Assembly (NCBI RefSeq): GCF_025567525.1
Contig: NZ_JAOQJY010000004.1
Span: 137,155 to 201,154, forward strand
DNA length: 64,000 bases
Direction: 5' to 3'
From: Gallintestinimicrobium propionicum
GTDB taxonomy: Bacteria; Bacillota; Clostridia; Lachnospirales; Lachnospiraceae
Shown here: positions 47,102 through 56,851 of the stretch, one piece after another
Layout: every line of letters begins with the position of its first letter
Position numbering within the stretch: the stretch's first letter is position 1
The notes under the pieces: generated by a model
Database searches by the model: none
What the model saw: the letters and a program-made list of their open reading frames with translations, nothing else
Told to the model about the DNA's origin: nothing
Made by a program: the position numbers and the translations under genes

Positions 47102-50100
47102 TTATGCCAGCTTCAGGCGCAGGGTCTTGATTTCGAATGCCCTGAAATCAAGGGATACGGTGTTATCTTCCACAGCAACCTCTGCTTCTTTCTTTTCCAG
47201 CATATCGCAGGTCCATGCCTGTGCAACGTTGAGTGCAGTGAATACTTTCGTATTGACTGCTGCCTTCTTCGCTTCATACAGACGCAGGATCAGGTCGCCG
47301 CTGCCGTCCTCAGCCAGCTTCACGGATTCGAGAATAACGTTGTCTTTCTCTACACCGAAGGCGCTGAAGGTATCCACAACACCAGCTGTAATAACAGGCT
47401 TTACGTTCATCTCATAGCCCTGACGAACTACGTCGCTGTCTGCAAAGCTGCCTTCCCATGCAGTAAAGCCGTAGGTAAAGTGATGTTCTCTGTTGTCTGC
47501 ATGCATCTCAGGAGCAGCTGCTGCACGCAACAGGGTCAGCTCAAGTGCATTGCCGTTCATGCTGATACCATACTTGCAGTCATTGAGCACTGCGGCACCG
47601 TGAGCCTGATCGCACAGAGCGCTGTAACGATGGTTGCAAACCTCAAAACGGTCTTTTTCATATGCTCTGGAGCGTCTGGTAGGCCGCTCTACATAACCGA
47701 ACTGCATTTCGTTGATCCCGTTCTCTGCAAATACGTTGACAGGGAAGCCAACCTTTAACAGGCGATGCAGCTCTTTCCAGTCGATGGCAGTTTCGAATTC
47801 CAGTCTTGTGCTGTCTGCATCCAGACGGATGTACTGAACGAAGGGCGAATTGCTGATGCGGCCAGTTACCTTCAGGACACTGCGCAGGCTGCCTGTGCTT
47901 TCAACGGTTACCGTTACATCCTCTGCAGCGGTGATTTCCTGATCGATGTAGTTGGAATCGATATCCCATGCATCGAACAGACGCGGAACATCTTTATATA
48001 AGTGGAAACGGTTCATCGGCTCAGCTGCGAACTCTCTGCCGCTTGTCTTCAGAACAAAGGATACCACCTCACCCTTGCCGTCTACGACAGCCTTCACCTG
48101 ATTGTTTTCCAGAATGAAGCTATCGCCGTCCTGAGTCAGGGAAACGCTGTCTGCTGCCTTGGTCTGGGTTTCTGCAGGAACCAGGGAAACCATACCATAA
48201 GCAGGAACTTCTGTAAGACCATATACCTTGTCACCGATCTTTTCGGTGGGAACAGCCTTGCCTTCTCTGGTCTGTGCACCTGCCGCAAAGCTTTCCGGCA
48301 GCTCAACCAGTGTGTCATATGCAAATCCCAGGGAGTTGCCGACAGTCACGCCATTTCCGGCTTCTACCAGACCTGCAACTGCCTTTGCAGTCAGCTCATG
48401 GCTTTCTTCCAGAATTGCATGGAATGCTTTTTCCGCGTCCTCATAAACTCTTGCGATGGAAGAACCGGGCAGGATGTCGTGGAACTGATGCAGCAGGACT
48501 TCTTTCCACAGACGCTCAATTGCCTCTGCAGGATATGTCTGTCCCTTCTGGGCTGCCAGCGTGCCCCACAATTCCAGATCACGCATGGAAAGCTCACATC
48601 TTCTGTTGTTGTTCTTCACCATTGCCTGAGAAGTATAGGTTCCGCGGTGAGCGCTGAAATACAGCTCTCCGGTATAGGTATGCTTCGGTCCGCCTTCTGC
48701 TTCCATATCCTGGAAGAACTCGATGGGGCCTTCCAGTTTTACCTTCGGGCAGCCTTCCAGGTCAGCCTCACGCTTCGCATATTCCAGATAGTCTCTTGCC
48801 GGGCCGCCGCCGCCATCGCCGTAACCAAAGGGCAGGAGGAATGCATCCAGATCTCTCTTCTGGCTTCTGTTCTCCCACACGTTCATCAGCTCGGTAGGGT
48901 CGGTGCGGTAGGTGTAGCTGGTAGGAAGGAAGGAGCTGATCTTCGTGCCGTCCATGCCTTCCCAGTAGAAATAATGGTAAGGGAACTGTTCGCCTTCATT
49001 GTAAGACCAGAAAATCTTCTGAGTTACCAGATATTCAACGCCGCAGCTCTTCAAAATCTGAGGCAGTGCAGCGGTATAACCAAAGGTATCGGGCAGCCAC
49101 AGCATCTTGCTGTCTACACCGAACTCTTCCTGATAATAGCGTTTGCCGTAGAGCAGCTGACGGATCAGTGCTTCCCCGGAAGCCATATTCGTATCCGGTT
49201 CTACCCACATCGCGCCCTCTGCAATCCACTGGCCATCCTTAACCGCCTGTTTGATTCTTTCAAACAGCTCGGGGTAGTATTTACGGCACATCTCATAGCC
49301 GGCAGGCTGGCTCTGGATATATTTGTATTCCGGATATTCTTCCAGCAGGCGCAGCTGTGCTGCAAAGGTACGCTCTGTCTTTCTGTGTGTCTCTGCCATC
49401 GGCCACAGCCATGCCAGATCGATATGGGCATTGCCGATTGCGTAGAATACAGGCATAGTGGAACCGTTCTTCGCTTCCAGTGCAGGGCGGAGTGCTTCTC
49501 TGCCTGCCTTGTAGGATGCGATTCTGCCAGCCTCATCCTGCTCAAAATCAACCACAAGGGTAAAGGCCTCCAGCGCCTCTGCGATCTTTGCAGCCCGCAG
49601 GGAATTCGGATCGAGCTTGTCCAACAGCTGTCTTAAGGTGTCTGCATCCATCCACAGCTGATATGCGTCTTCATTCCAGATACCGAAGGTGCAGATACCG
49701 AGGGTACGTCTCTTGCCCTCTTCCAGCGGGTCCTGATATGCGCCGGGAAGTACCGGGCCGGTTGCGCAGCCGCCGTCCGGAGATTCCGGATAATAATGGC
49801 CTGCGTAGGTTTCCATCAGGATTTCATATTCTGTTCCTGCCACAGCGTCAGTGGTCAGAACGTTATCTTCTACGAAATGATGCTTCTGGGTTACCCAGGA
49901 AGCACGGTAGGTACCGAATTCCTGACCGTTTACAAACAGCGTGGATTCGCCGTCCGGTTTTAAATCCATGACAATTCTCTTGCCCTGTGCTTCTGCAGGC
50001 AGAACCACTTTGCCTCTAAACCAGCAATATTCCCAGGTCTTGCCCCAGGTAAAGCCGGGCTCTACAGGCTCGAACGGGCCATTCATCGCTTCCTCCTGAG

Positions 50101-50224
50101 ATAAATGTTCCATTGTGCGGAACGCTTCCCAGGAAATCTCCCCCAAAGGTCTGTAAAAATCATCCTTCAGCGTGCGCATCCAATGCTGCAGTCTGCCACG
50201 CCATTCTGAACTCATGATCCCCAT
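47102..50224 (-). CDS. Alpha-mannosidase, glycoside hydrolase family 38
   Basis: This 1040-residue GH38 enzyme removes alpha-mannose from glycans. The zinc and catalytic blocks are visible: GNAHIDLAWLWP near residue 270, EGAMWVEPDTNM, the nucleophile Asp in LWLPDTFGY near 385, and HQFHDILPGSS later. An N-terminal jelly-roll domain (PDGESTLFVNGQEFGTYR) and beta-rich C-terminal domains complete it. No signal peptide, so it acts on imported oligosaccharides. GGAGGAATTCAG precedes ATG 50224. A GGTATT-GATTTTT-AATACC palindrome upstream (50254-50272) may be an operator. It follows mocR in the same direction. Confidence 0.95.
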   Translation of the reverse strand: MGIMSSEWRGRLQHWMRTLKDDFYRPLGEISWEAFRTMEHLSQEEAMNGPFEPVEPGFTWGKTWEYCWFRGKVVLPAEAQGKRIVMDLKPDGESTLFVNGQEFGTYRASWVTQKHHFVEDNVLTTDAVAGTEYEILMETYAGHYYPESPDGGCATGPVLPGAYQDPLEEGKRRTLGICTFGIWNEDAYQLWMDADTLRQLLDKLDPNSLRAAKIAEALEAFTLVVDFEQDEAGRIASYKAGREALRPALEAKNGSTMPVFYAIGNAHIDLAWLWPMAETHRKTERTFAAQLRLLEEYPEYKYIQSQPAGYEMCRKYYPELFERIKQAVKDGQWIAEGAMWVEPDTNMASGEALIRQLLYGKRYYQEEFGVDSKMLWLPDTFGYTAALPQILKSCGVEYLVTQKIFWSYNEGEQFPYHYFYWEGMDGTKISSFLPTSYTYRTDPTELMNVWENRSQKRDLDAFLLPFGYGDGGGGPARDYLEYAKREADLEGCPKVKLEGPIEFFQDMEAEGGPKHTYTGELYFSAHRGTYTSQAMVKNNNRRCELSMRDLELWGTLAAQKGQTYPAEAIERLWKEVLLHQFHDILPGSSIARVYEDAEKAFHAILEESHELTAKAVAGLVEAGNGVTVGNSLGFAYDTLVELPESFAAGAQTREGKAVPTEKIGDKVYGLTEVPAYGMVSLVPAETQTKAADSVSLTQDGDSFILENNQVKAVVDGKGEVVSFVLKTSGREFAAEPMNRFHLYKDVPRLFDAWDIDSNYIDQEITAAEDVTVTVESTGSLRSVLKVTGRISNSPFVQYIRLDADSTRLEFETAIDWKELHRLLKVGFPVNVFAENGINEMQFGYVERPTRRSRAYEKDRFEVCNHRYSALCDQAHGAAVLNDCKYGISMNGNALELTLLRAAAAPEMHADNREHHFTYGFTAWEGSFADSDVVRQGYEMNVKPVITAGVVDTFSAFGVEKDNVILESVKLAEDGSGDLILRLYEAKKAAVNTKVFTALNVAQAWTCDMLEKKEAEVAVEDNTVSLDFRAFEIKTLRLKLA

Positions 50225-50340
50225 CTGAATTCCTCCGTGTTGTGTTATATTCTCAGGTATTAAAAATCAATACCACTTCATTTATAACGTTTTCCATCTG
50301 GCTCGTCAACCCCAATAATCCTATATTTATCCCTAAAAAA

Positions 50341-51852
50341 TCACAATCTTTTTTCGATCAGCCACGCCGCTGCAAGCCGCTCCAGACCATCCCGGATTTC
50401 GTCCTCCGTCAGGCCGCCAAAGCCGATCAAAACGGTTGCGTGACACACAGCCTCCGGGACAGCTGCCCCCACAAGCGCTGACGACAGACCATAGACTTTC
50501 ACACCTTGTCGGCGTGCCGCGTCGACAAGCTCTTTTTCGCTGCGTCCGACGCGATCCGTGAGCAAAAGATGCAGTCCCGCATTTTCTCCCGAAAGGTCAA
50601 ATTGCCCCAAAAAGGGTTTCAGCCCGTCCAGCAGCGCTTCGTGTTTTCTGCTGTAGCTTTTCCGCATCCGGTTCAAATGCCGTTCAAACGCACCGCTGTC
50701 CAGAAATTGCTCCAGCACCGCCTGGTCGACTCTCGAAACCGTACACGAAAAGCAGGCGCATTTTTGCCGGTAGCGCTCCAGCAAAGCCTCCGGCAACACC
50801 ATATACCCGACACGGATTGCAGGTGCAATCGACTTGGAAAAGGTTCCCATATAGATCACCTTTCCCGCCGCATCACTCGCCTGCAGGGACGGCACGGGCT
50901 TTCCACGATAACGGAATTCGCTGTCATAATCATCTTCTATAATATAGCGTTCCTTTTCCCGTGCTGCCCAGTTTAAAAGCTCTGTCCTGCGCCCGATCGG
51001 CATCATACGCCCGGTGGGATACTGGTGCGACGGCATCACATAGACCACCTGCGCGCCCGATTTTTCCAGCTCTTCTATGCAGATTCCGTTGGCATCCGAC
51101 GATACCGTAACCACTTCCCCCGCAAAGAGCTGAAAAATCTTCCATGCACGCGGATAGGTCGGATTTTCAAACGCCGCTGTGATTGTTTCCTCGAAAACAT
51201 AACGGAGCAGCATCAGCAGATAATCGTTTCCCGCTCCAACCACGATCTGCTCCGGTCTGCAGGTCACGCCACGGGATGCATGCAGATATCGGGAAATCGT
51301 GCGGCGCAGCGAAAGATCGCCCATCGGATCTCCCGGCAAAAACAGGTCTTGGTTGTTTAGATTCAGAACGTTTCTGTTGACTTTCCGCCATAAATCAAAC
51401 GGGAAATTACGCATATCGATCGCATTTGGAGAAAAATCGATCTGAACGGGCGGCACCGCAGACGAGTCGTCCAATGCAGCTTTGGATGCGTAAGCGGCAT
51501 CTGAAAGGAAAAGACAATCGCCGCCTGCATCTGCACGTGAAAAGCTGCCAACCTGTTCGCGAGACGTTATTCCTGCGTCCGGCGCGGTTTCCATCTGGTA
51601 CAGTTCCTCCACCCGTGCGACAAAATATCCTTTATAGGGTACCGCCTCCAGGTATCCTTCCGCCACGAGCTGGTCATACGCCAGCTCTACCGTACTACGG
51701 GATACCTGCAAATATTCCGCCAGAGAACGCGTCGAGGGAAGCTTCTCCTGACAGAGAAGCTTCCCCCTTCTGATTTCGTCTCTGATATATTGATAAATCT
51801 GTTCGTAAAGATGGGTCCCATCCTCTTTCCACTCAATTACCAGATCCTGCAT
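50341..51852 (-). CDS. MocR/PdxR-type regulator (GntR HTH fused to aminotransferase)
   Basis: This 503-residue protein has a GntR winged helix (EKLPSTRSLAEYLQVSRSTVE region, residues about 37-57) followed by a PLP-dependent fold type I domain. The PLP lysine is in MGTFSKSIAPAIRVGYMV, with VGAGNDYLLML and IIEDDYDSEFRYRG before it. Such regulators often control vitamin B6 or amine genes. The start lies 4 nt after glnS, with AAGGA inside the glnS end, so the two are probably co-transcribed. Its target is not evident. Confidence 0.93.
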   Translation of the reverse strand: MQDLVIEWKEDGTHLYEQIYQYIRDEIRRGKLLCQEKLPSTRSLAEYLQVSRSTVELAYDQLVAEGYLEAVPYKGYFVARVEELYQMETAPDAGITSREQVGSFSRADAGGDCLFLSDAAYASKAALDDSSAVPPVQIDFSPNAIDMRNFPFDLWRKVNRNVLNLNNQDLFLPGDPMGDLSLRRTISRYLHASRGVTCRPEQIVVGAGNDYLLMLLRYVFEETITAAFENPTYPRAWKIFQLFAGEVVTVSSDANGICIEELEKSGAQVVYVMPSHQYPTGRMMPIGRRTELLNWAAREKERYIIEDDYDSEFRYRGKPVPSLQASDAAGKVIYMGTFSKSIAPAIRVGYMVLPEALLERYRQKCACFSCTVSRVDQAVLEQFLDSGAFERHLNRMRKSYSRKHEALLDGLKPFLGQFDLSGENAGLHLLLTDRVGRSEKELVDAARRQGVKVYGLSSALVGAAVPEAVCHATVLIGFGGLTEDEIRDGLERLAAAWLIEKRL

Positions 51853-51856
51853 AGGC

Positions 51857-53563
51857 TCAGTCCTTTTTCGGAAGCTTAAAGGAGCTCTTCAAGGATACAA
51901 TCCGGTTAAATACCGGCTCGCCCGGCTTGGAATCCTTGTAATCTACGCAGAAGTATCCCTGTCTGACGAACTGGAAGCTTTCGTAGGGCTTTGCTTCCTT
52001 TAAGGAAGGCTCGATCCATGCTTCCTTTACAGTCAGGGAGTTGGGATTTAAGTTCAGGGAGCCGTCTTCATTGTAAACGCCCTTTTCTTCATCAATGATG
52101 TTCTCATACAGACGAACGGTTGCCTTGACTGCAGTCTGGCACGCTACCCAGTGAATGGTGCCCTTTACCTTACGTCCTTCAAAGCCGCTTCCGGACTTGG
52201 TTGCAGGATCGTAGGTTCCATGGATTACGGTTACATTGCCGTTTTCATCCTTTTCACAGCCTGTGCAGGTTACAAAGTACGCGTTCATCAGGCGCACCTC
52301 GTTGCCGGGAAACATACGGAAGTATTTCTTCGGAGGCTCCTCCATAAAGTCTTCGCGTTCGATGTAGAGCTCTCTGCCAAACGGAACCTTACGGCTGCCC
52401 AGTGCTTCGTTTTCCAGGTTATTCGGAGCGTCCAGATATTCGATCTGGTCTTCCGGATAGTTGTCGATCACAAGCTTCACCGGGTCAACGACTGCCATCA
52501 CTCTGGCGCGTTTTAATTTCAGATCTTCCCGGATGCAATATTCCAGCATCGCATAATCTACGGAAGAATTGCTCTTGGAAATACCGCACAGGTCTACGAA
52601 CATTTTGATGGATTCCGGTGTAAAGCCTCTGCGGCGAAGCGCTGCGATGGAAACCAGACGGGGATCGTCCCAGCCGTCTACGATGCCCTGCTCTACCAGC
52701 TTCTTAATATAACGTTTGCCGGTAACAACATTGGTCAGATACAGCTTTGCAAACTCGATCTGACGGGGCGGATAGGGTTTGTATTCCAGCTCCCGCACAA
52801 CCCAGTCGTACAGCGGACGGTGATCTTCAAATTCCAGCGTACAGATGGAATGGGTAATGCCCTCGATGGCATCCTCGATGGGATGTGCAAAATCGTACAT
52901 CGGATAGATACACCATTTATCTCCGGTATTGTGATGTGTCATGTGCGCCACACGATAAATAACCGGATCTCTCATGTTCATATTTGGGCTTGCCATATCG
53001 ATTCTGGCACGCAGAACCTTTTCGCCGTCGGCATATTTGCCCGCTTTCATCTCTTCAAACAGAGTGAGGTTTTCTTCTACGCTTCTCTCTGCACCGGGAT
53101 CCATCTTGCCTGGCTCGGTCAGCGTACCGCGGTATTCACGGATCTGATCCGCGGAAAGATCAGAAACGTAAGCTTTGCCTTTTTTGATCAGCTTTACAGC
53201 GCCCTCATACATCTGGTCGAAATAGTTGGATGCAAAGAACAGTCTGTCCTCCCAGTCTGCGCCCAGCCATTTTACGTCCGCCTTGATGGATTCTACAAAT
53301 TCGATCTTTTCCTTCGTCGGGTTGGTATCGTCAAAACGGAGATTGAATTTACCGCCGTACTGCTTTGCAAGTCCATAATTTAACAGAATGCTCTTGGCAT
53401 GTCCGATATGCAGATATCCGTTGGGTTCCGGCGGAAATCTGGTATGTACTGTTTCGTAAACGCCTTCCTCCAGATCTTTATCAATCATCTGCTCGATGAA
53501 GTTTCTGGAAACAGGCTCCTTTGCTTCTTCTGCTGCAGGATTTTCTTTCGAGAATTCAGCCAT
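51857..53563 (-). CDS. glnS: Glutaminyl-tRNA synthetase
   Basis: This 568-residue class I synthetase charges tRNA-Gln directly. The HIGH motif is in PPEPNGYLHIGHAKS, and GWDDPRLVSIAALRRRGFTPESI and CIREDLKLKRARVMAVVDPVKLVI (in part) are typical of GlnRS. The KMSKS site aligns with VVTGKRY, which differs from the usual MSKRKL. Many Firmicutes use GatCAB, so its presence suggests an acquired enzyme. ATG 53563 (MAEFSKENP) is chosen; 53587 is an in-frame alternative. Confidence 0.94.
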   Translation of the reverse strand: MAEFSKENPAAEEAKEPVSRNFIEQMIDKDLEEGVYETVHTRFPPEPNGYLHIGHAKSILLNYGLAKQYGGKFNLRFDDTNPTKEKIEFVESIKADVKWLGADWEDRLFFASNYFDQMYEGAVKLIKKGKAYVSDLSADQIREYRGTLTEPGKMDPGAERSVEENLTLFEEMKAGKYADGEKVLRARIDMASPNMNMRDPVIYRVAHMTHHNTGDKWCIYPMYDFAHPIEDAIEGITHSICTLEFEDHRPLYDWVVRELEYKPYPPRQIEFAKLYLTNVVTGKRYIKKLVEQGIVDGWDDPRLVSIAALRRRGFTPESIKMFVDLCGISKSNSSVDYAMLEYCIREDLKLKRARVMAVVDPVKLVIDNYPEDQIEYLDAPNNLENEALGSRKVPFGRELYIEREDFMEEPPKKYFRMFPGNEVRLMNAYFVTCTGCEKDENGNVTVIHGTYDPATKSGSGFEGRKVKGTIHWVACQTAVKATVRLYENIIDEEKGVYNEDGSLNLNPNSLTVKEAWIEPSLKEAKPYESFQFVRQGYFCVDYKDSKPGEPVFNRIVSLKSSFKLPKKD

Positions 53564-53604
53564 TTTCCTTATCTCCCATCCTTTCATTTCCTTATTATTG
53601 TTTT

Positions 53605-53633
53605 ATCTTATCAAAACAAACATTAAAATACAA
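53605..53633 (-). promoter_or_regulatory. Candidate promoter of glnS-mocR
   Basis: On the minus strand TTGTAT (53633-53628) and TAAGAT (53610-53605) are 17 nt apart in an AT-rich leader. Confidence 0.42.
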
Positions 53634-53773
53634 CATCGTTCTTAAGAAAATAATAATGTTCTTTCCCCCTGTTGTATGATAAAATACCTTTTGCAGGGAT
53701 ATTTTTATCAGTTTCGGAATACCCTGCTGTACAAATGTTATAACTACACTTTTTTATGCAGGAGGACTCCCTT

Positions 53774-54517
53774 ATGAATCGTGCCTTACTCAAACAGGAT
53801 GCCAAGGACGCTATGAAAGCGGCAAATCCGCATCCGGTACTCACCACCCTTGTTTTCTGGGCGATCCAGCTCGCCGCGCAGATCATTCTTGGTATTGTTT
53901 CCAGTATCTGCGGCTTTACTACCTACTTTTCTGCAGCCATCAGCTCCGGCATGTATGAAGACAGTGCATTTTTAAACTATGCCCCCAGCATCGGCGCTTT
54001 CCTGATCTACCTGGTTGTTGCGATCGTTATCGGCCTACTGATCGGTACCGTTCAGTTTGGTTATTATGCATACAGCCTGAAGGTTTTCAAGCATGAAGAA
54101 GCCGGCATTTCCGAGCTGCTTGCATACTTTCCCATGCTGCTCAAGATTTTTGGTCTTTCCCTCTGGATGGGTCTGTTCATCATGCTGTGGAGCTGCCTGT
54201 GCTACATCCCCGGCATCATCGCTGCACTGCGTTATTCCCAGGCCTTCTACATTCTGGCAGAAGATCCCAATAAGGGAATCCGTCAGTGTGTCAATGAAAG
54301 TAAAGAGCTGATGAGCGGTCATCTGTGGGAATACTTCGTGCTGCAGCTTTCCTTTATCCTCTGGTATCTACTTACAGGTGTTACCTGCGGTATTGCAAGC
54401 CTGTATGTAACTCCTTATACCGAGATTACCAACGCCGGTTATTATTTAAGCTTAAAGCCGGAACAATCTTATGACGGCGGATATGGATGCGATCCTCAGC
54501 CGGATGATGTGATCTGA
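53774..54517 (+). CDS. DUF975 family membrane protein
   Basis: This 247-residue protein has about five or six membrane helices and the DUF975 features: a soluble N-terminus LLKQDAKDAMK, LLIGTVQFGYYAYSLKVFKHEEAGISELL (in part), and ILAEDPNKGIRQCVNESKELMSGH. The function of this common Clostridia family is not known. ATG 53774 is chosen because GGAGG lies 8 nt upstream. It stands alone, with a terminator 40 nt after the stop. Confidence 0.9.
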   Translation: MNRALLKQDAKDAMKAANPHPVLTTLVFWAIQLAAQIILGIVSSICGFTTYFSAAISSGMYEDSAFLNYAPSIGAFLIYLVVAIVIGLLIGTVQFGYYAYSLKVFKHEEAGISELLAYFPMLLKIFGLSLWMGLFIMLWSCLCYIPGIIAALRYSQAFYILAEDPNKGIRQCVNESKELMSGHLWEYFVLQLSFILWYLLTGVTCGIASLYVTPYTEITNAGYYLSLKPEQSYDGGYGCDPQPDDVI

Positions 54518-54557
54518 GGATTTTCCGGAAAATAGCTATTGTAGCCATATGATTTTT

Positions 54558-54617
54558 ATAAAATATCCATTCGTACAGGTGTACTTCCTAAAGACCTGGG
54601 CGGATGGATATTTTTTA
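54558..54617 (+). terminator. Terminator of the DUF975 gene
   Basis: AAATATCCATTCG (54561-54573) pairs with CGGATGGATATTT (54601-54613, one G-U), extended by AGGT/ACCT, then a T-rich tail to 54620. Confidence 0.8.
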
Positions 54618-54629
54618 TTTTTATAAAAA

Positions 54630-54693
54630 AGAATGTGCATCCTCGTAAAGCATTTATTATCGTATGGAAACGAAGTTTCCTATACGATAATAA
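54630..54693. repeat. Composite palindromic repeat, deleted copy
   Basis: AGAATGTGC, the first half of module H2, is joined to ATCCTCG and then to the full H4 palindrome TATCGTATGGAAAC-GAA-GTTTCC-TATACGATA (in part) at 54654-54693. Confidence 0.75.
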
Positions 54694-54737
54694 AACCAGA
54701 TGCCAGAAAGGCTTCGCCTCTCGGGTATCTGGTTTTT
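54692..54737. terminator. Bidirectional terminator at the end of purH
   Basis: AAAACCAGAT (54692-54701) pairs with ATCTGGTTTT (54727-54736), with an inner AGGC-TTC-GCCT stem. On the minus strand the stem ends with TTTTATTATCG. Confidence 0.75.
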
Positions 54738-54858
54738 ATTATTCAATCTTTACCGCCTTCCGATACTAGGCGATATCCTGCATTTTTTGCGATGTCACCG
54801 CTTTGCCCCTGGAGTTTCAGCCATTGCTCATCCGAGCCGGTGCGCCGTTTTGTGTAGC

Positions 54859-56037
54859 TTAGTGATGGAACAGTCTGATTCCGGTAAATACCATCGCCAT
54901 GTCATACTTATCACAGCATTCGATGACCGCATCATCGCGGACGGAGCCGCCGGGCTGTGCAATGTATTTTACTCCGCTCTTATGTGCGCGTTCGATGTTA
55001 TCGGAAAACGGGAAGAATGCGTCAGAGCCAAGGGTTACATCGGTCAGCTGGTTTAACCATGCACGCTTTTCTTCTCTCGTAAAGACAGCAGGCTTTACCT
55101 TGAAACGGGTCTGCCATACGCCCTCGGCCAGCACATCTTCGTATTCATCACCCATGTAAACATCGATGGCATTGTCTCTGTCTGCGCGTCCAAGGCCGTC
55201 TACAAACTGCAGTCCAAGCACCTGGGGAGACTGACGCAGCCACCAGTTATCCGCTTTCTGTCCTGCCAGTCTCGTGCAGTGGATACGGGACTGCTGACCT
55301 GCACCAATACCGATCGCCTGTCCGCCTTTTACATAGCAAACAGAATTGGACTGGGTATATTTCAGGGTGATCAGCGCGATCTTCATATCGATCAGCGCCT
55401 CTTCGGGCACTTCTTTGTTCTTTGTTACAAAGTTTGACAGCAGCTCTTCATCAATGTTTAACTCGTTGCGTCCCTGTTCAAAGGTCACGCCGAACACCTG
55501 TTTTCTCTCGATTTCGGCAGGACGATAGGAGGGATCGATCTGGATAACATTGTATCCGCCCTTTTTCTTTGCTCTTAAAATCTCCAGCGCTTCGTCGGTA
55601 TAGCCGGGAGCGATCACTCCATCGGAAACCTCGCGCTTGATCAGCTTTGCCGTGTCTGCGTCACAGACATCAGACAGTGCAATAAAGTCACCAAAGGAAG
55701 ACATTCTGTCTGCACCTCTCGCTCTTGCGTAGGCACATGCCAGCGGAGAAAGCTCTCCAAGGTCGTCTACCCAGTAAATTTTTGCCAGCGTATCCGTCAG
55801 CGGAAGTCCCACTGCCGCACCAGCCGGGGAAACGTGCTTAAAAGAGGTTGCTGCCGGAAGTCCGGTCGCTTTTTTCAACTCGGAAACAAGCTGCCATCCG
55901 TTTAATGCATCCAGGAAATTGATATATCCTGGCTTGCCGTTTAATACGGTAACAGGCAGGTCGCTGCCATCCTCCATGAAAATTCTGGAAGGCTTCTGAT
56001 TCGGATTGCATCCGTACTTTAACTGAATTTCGTTCAT
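54859..56037 (-). CDS. purH: AICAR transformylase, stand-alone (PurH formyltransferase domain)
   Basis: This 392-residue protein has only the AICAR formyltransferase half of PurH: MNEIQLKYGCNPNQKPSRIF, TSFKHVSPAGAAVGLPL with the K-H catalytic motif, and AQPGGSVRDD near the end. The IMP cyclohydrolase half is absent and is supplied by the purO gene just upstream. It formylates AICAR (ZMP) with 10-formyl-THF. ATG 56037 follows GGAGGAAAAA. Last gene of guaB-purO-purH. Confidence 0.95.
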   Translation of the reverse strand: MNEIQLKYGCNPNQKPSRIFMEDGSDLPVTVLNGKPGYINFLDALNGWQLVSELKKATGLPAATSFKHVSPAGAAVGLPLTDTLAKIYWVDDLGELSPLACAYARARGADRMSSFGDFIALSDVCDADTAKLIKREVSDGVIAPGYTDEALEILRAKKKGGYNVIQIDPSYRPAEIERKQVFGVTFEQGRNELNIDEELLSNFVTKNKEVPEEALIDMKIALITLKYTQSNSVCYVKGGQAIGIGAGQQSRIHCTRLAGQKADNWWLRQSPQVLGLQFVDGLGRADRDNAIDVYMGDEYEDVLAEGVWQTRFKVKPAVFTREEKRAWLNQLTDVTLGSDAFFPFSDNIERAHKSGVKYIAQPGGSVRDDAVIECCDKYDMAMVFTGIRLFHH

Positions 56038-56056
56038 TTTTTCCTCCATTCCATTT

Positions 56057-56770
56057 TCAGTGGTTTTTGTTCACAATTCTTGTCTCATATTTGCCGGTTT
56101 CGATGTCGATGTAGCGCACAAACAGGGAAACCTTATTTTCTTCATTCAGACTTTCCCAAACCAGCTGAGTAAAGCTGTCGATATCTCCGGAAATCGCAAC
56201 CTTCTTCGGCTCGCCGGAAAAGCTCGGCAGCGGATTGCCGTCATGCATATAGGTGTGGATAAATCTGCCCTCGCCCGCTTTCGGATTTTCGTAAGCAAAG
56301 GTGTAACGCAGGCAGGAGGACGGATCGCCGTCGTCGCTCTTTAAAATGGACATTGCAAAGTTGTAGCCGCCGTTTTCGATATGCAGGATACCGGAAATAC
56401 GGGGAGTGTAGTTCGGACCGTCCGGCTCAAATTCCCGGCTGCGCAGGCTCTGCTCAAAGGTCAGCTGCTTGTCCATGCCCTCATAGATCGTATCTGTCTG
56501 GTCGCCGTTTGTCACGATCGTCTTGTTGCCCAGCACGCGAACCGGTGCATAGATGATCAGGCTCGGATCCTCCAGCTTGGACGGATCAAACGCCTGTGTG
56601 CAGATACCCTCGCCCTCCTCTACGAACACGCGGTTGCGGGAATTGCTGCTTCTGCCCATAATAAAATACGCTGTTACCGCCTGTTTTCCGTCAGGGGTTT
56701 TGCCGATGACGATACCTCGTCCCGGATAGGCGTTGTTTTTCAGTTCTTCCGAAAGATTTAAAAGCTCCAT
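56057..56770 (-). CDS. purO: IMP cyclohydrolase, archaeal PurO type
   Basis: This 237-residue protein fits the IMP_cyclohyd (PurO) family first described in archaea, which closes FAICAR to IMP. Landmarks are NAYPGRGIVIGKTPDGK, AYFIMGRSSNSRNRVF and RISGILHIENGGYNFAMSILK (in part). ATG 56770 is chosen because GGAGG lies 5 nt upstream; the frame open to 56863 runs through the riboswitch terminator. It lies 19 nt before purH, and its leader holds a ZTP riboswitch, so it is expressed when ZMP/ZTP builds up. Confidence 0.93.
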   Translation of the reverse strand: MELLNLSEELKNNAYPGRGIVIGKTPDGKQAVTAYFIMGRSSNSRNRVFVEEGEGICTQAFDPSKLEDPSLIIYAPVRVLGNKTIVTNGDQTDTIYEGMDKQLTFEQSLRSREFEPDGPNYTPRISGILHIENGGYNFAMSILKSDDGDPSSCLRYTFAYENPKAGEGRFIHTYMHDGNPLPSFSGEPKKVAISGDIDSFTQLVWESLNEENKVSLFVRYIDIETGKYETRIVNKNH

Positions 56771-56799
56771 GTTGTCCTCCATTTTGAAATGAATACGAT

Positions 56800-56851
56800 A
56801 AAAAACCGCCTGAATACTCACATCATCTTCTGCTGTCAGTACCCAGGCGGT
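56800..56851 (-). terminator. Riboswitch-controlled terminator before purO
   Basis: On the minus strand ACCGCCTG (56851-56844) pairs with CAGGCGGT (56812-56805), followed by TTTTT. The 5' arm is the last conserved block of the ZTP aptamer, so ligand binding and termination exclude each other. Confidence 0.88.

Larger units (their letters stand above)
54518..54858. other. Convergent intergenic region between the DUF975 gene and purH
   Basis: These 341 bases hold two terminators and a partial composite palindromic repeat, listed separately. Nothing recognisable remains in 54738-54858. Confidence 0.6.

Noticed and set aside
48002..49636. 544-codon plus-strand frame
   Set aside because: It is antisense to the GH38 mannosidase, is rich in Cys and Leu and has no family motif.
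53564..53640. T-box leader before glnS
   Set aside because: No AGGGTGGNACCGCG-type block or long leader is present.
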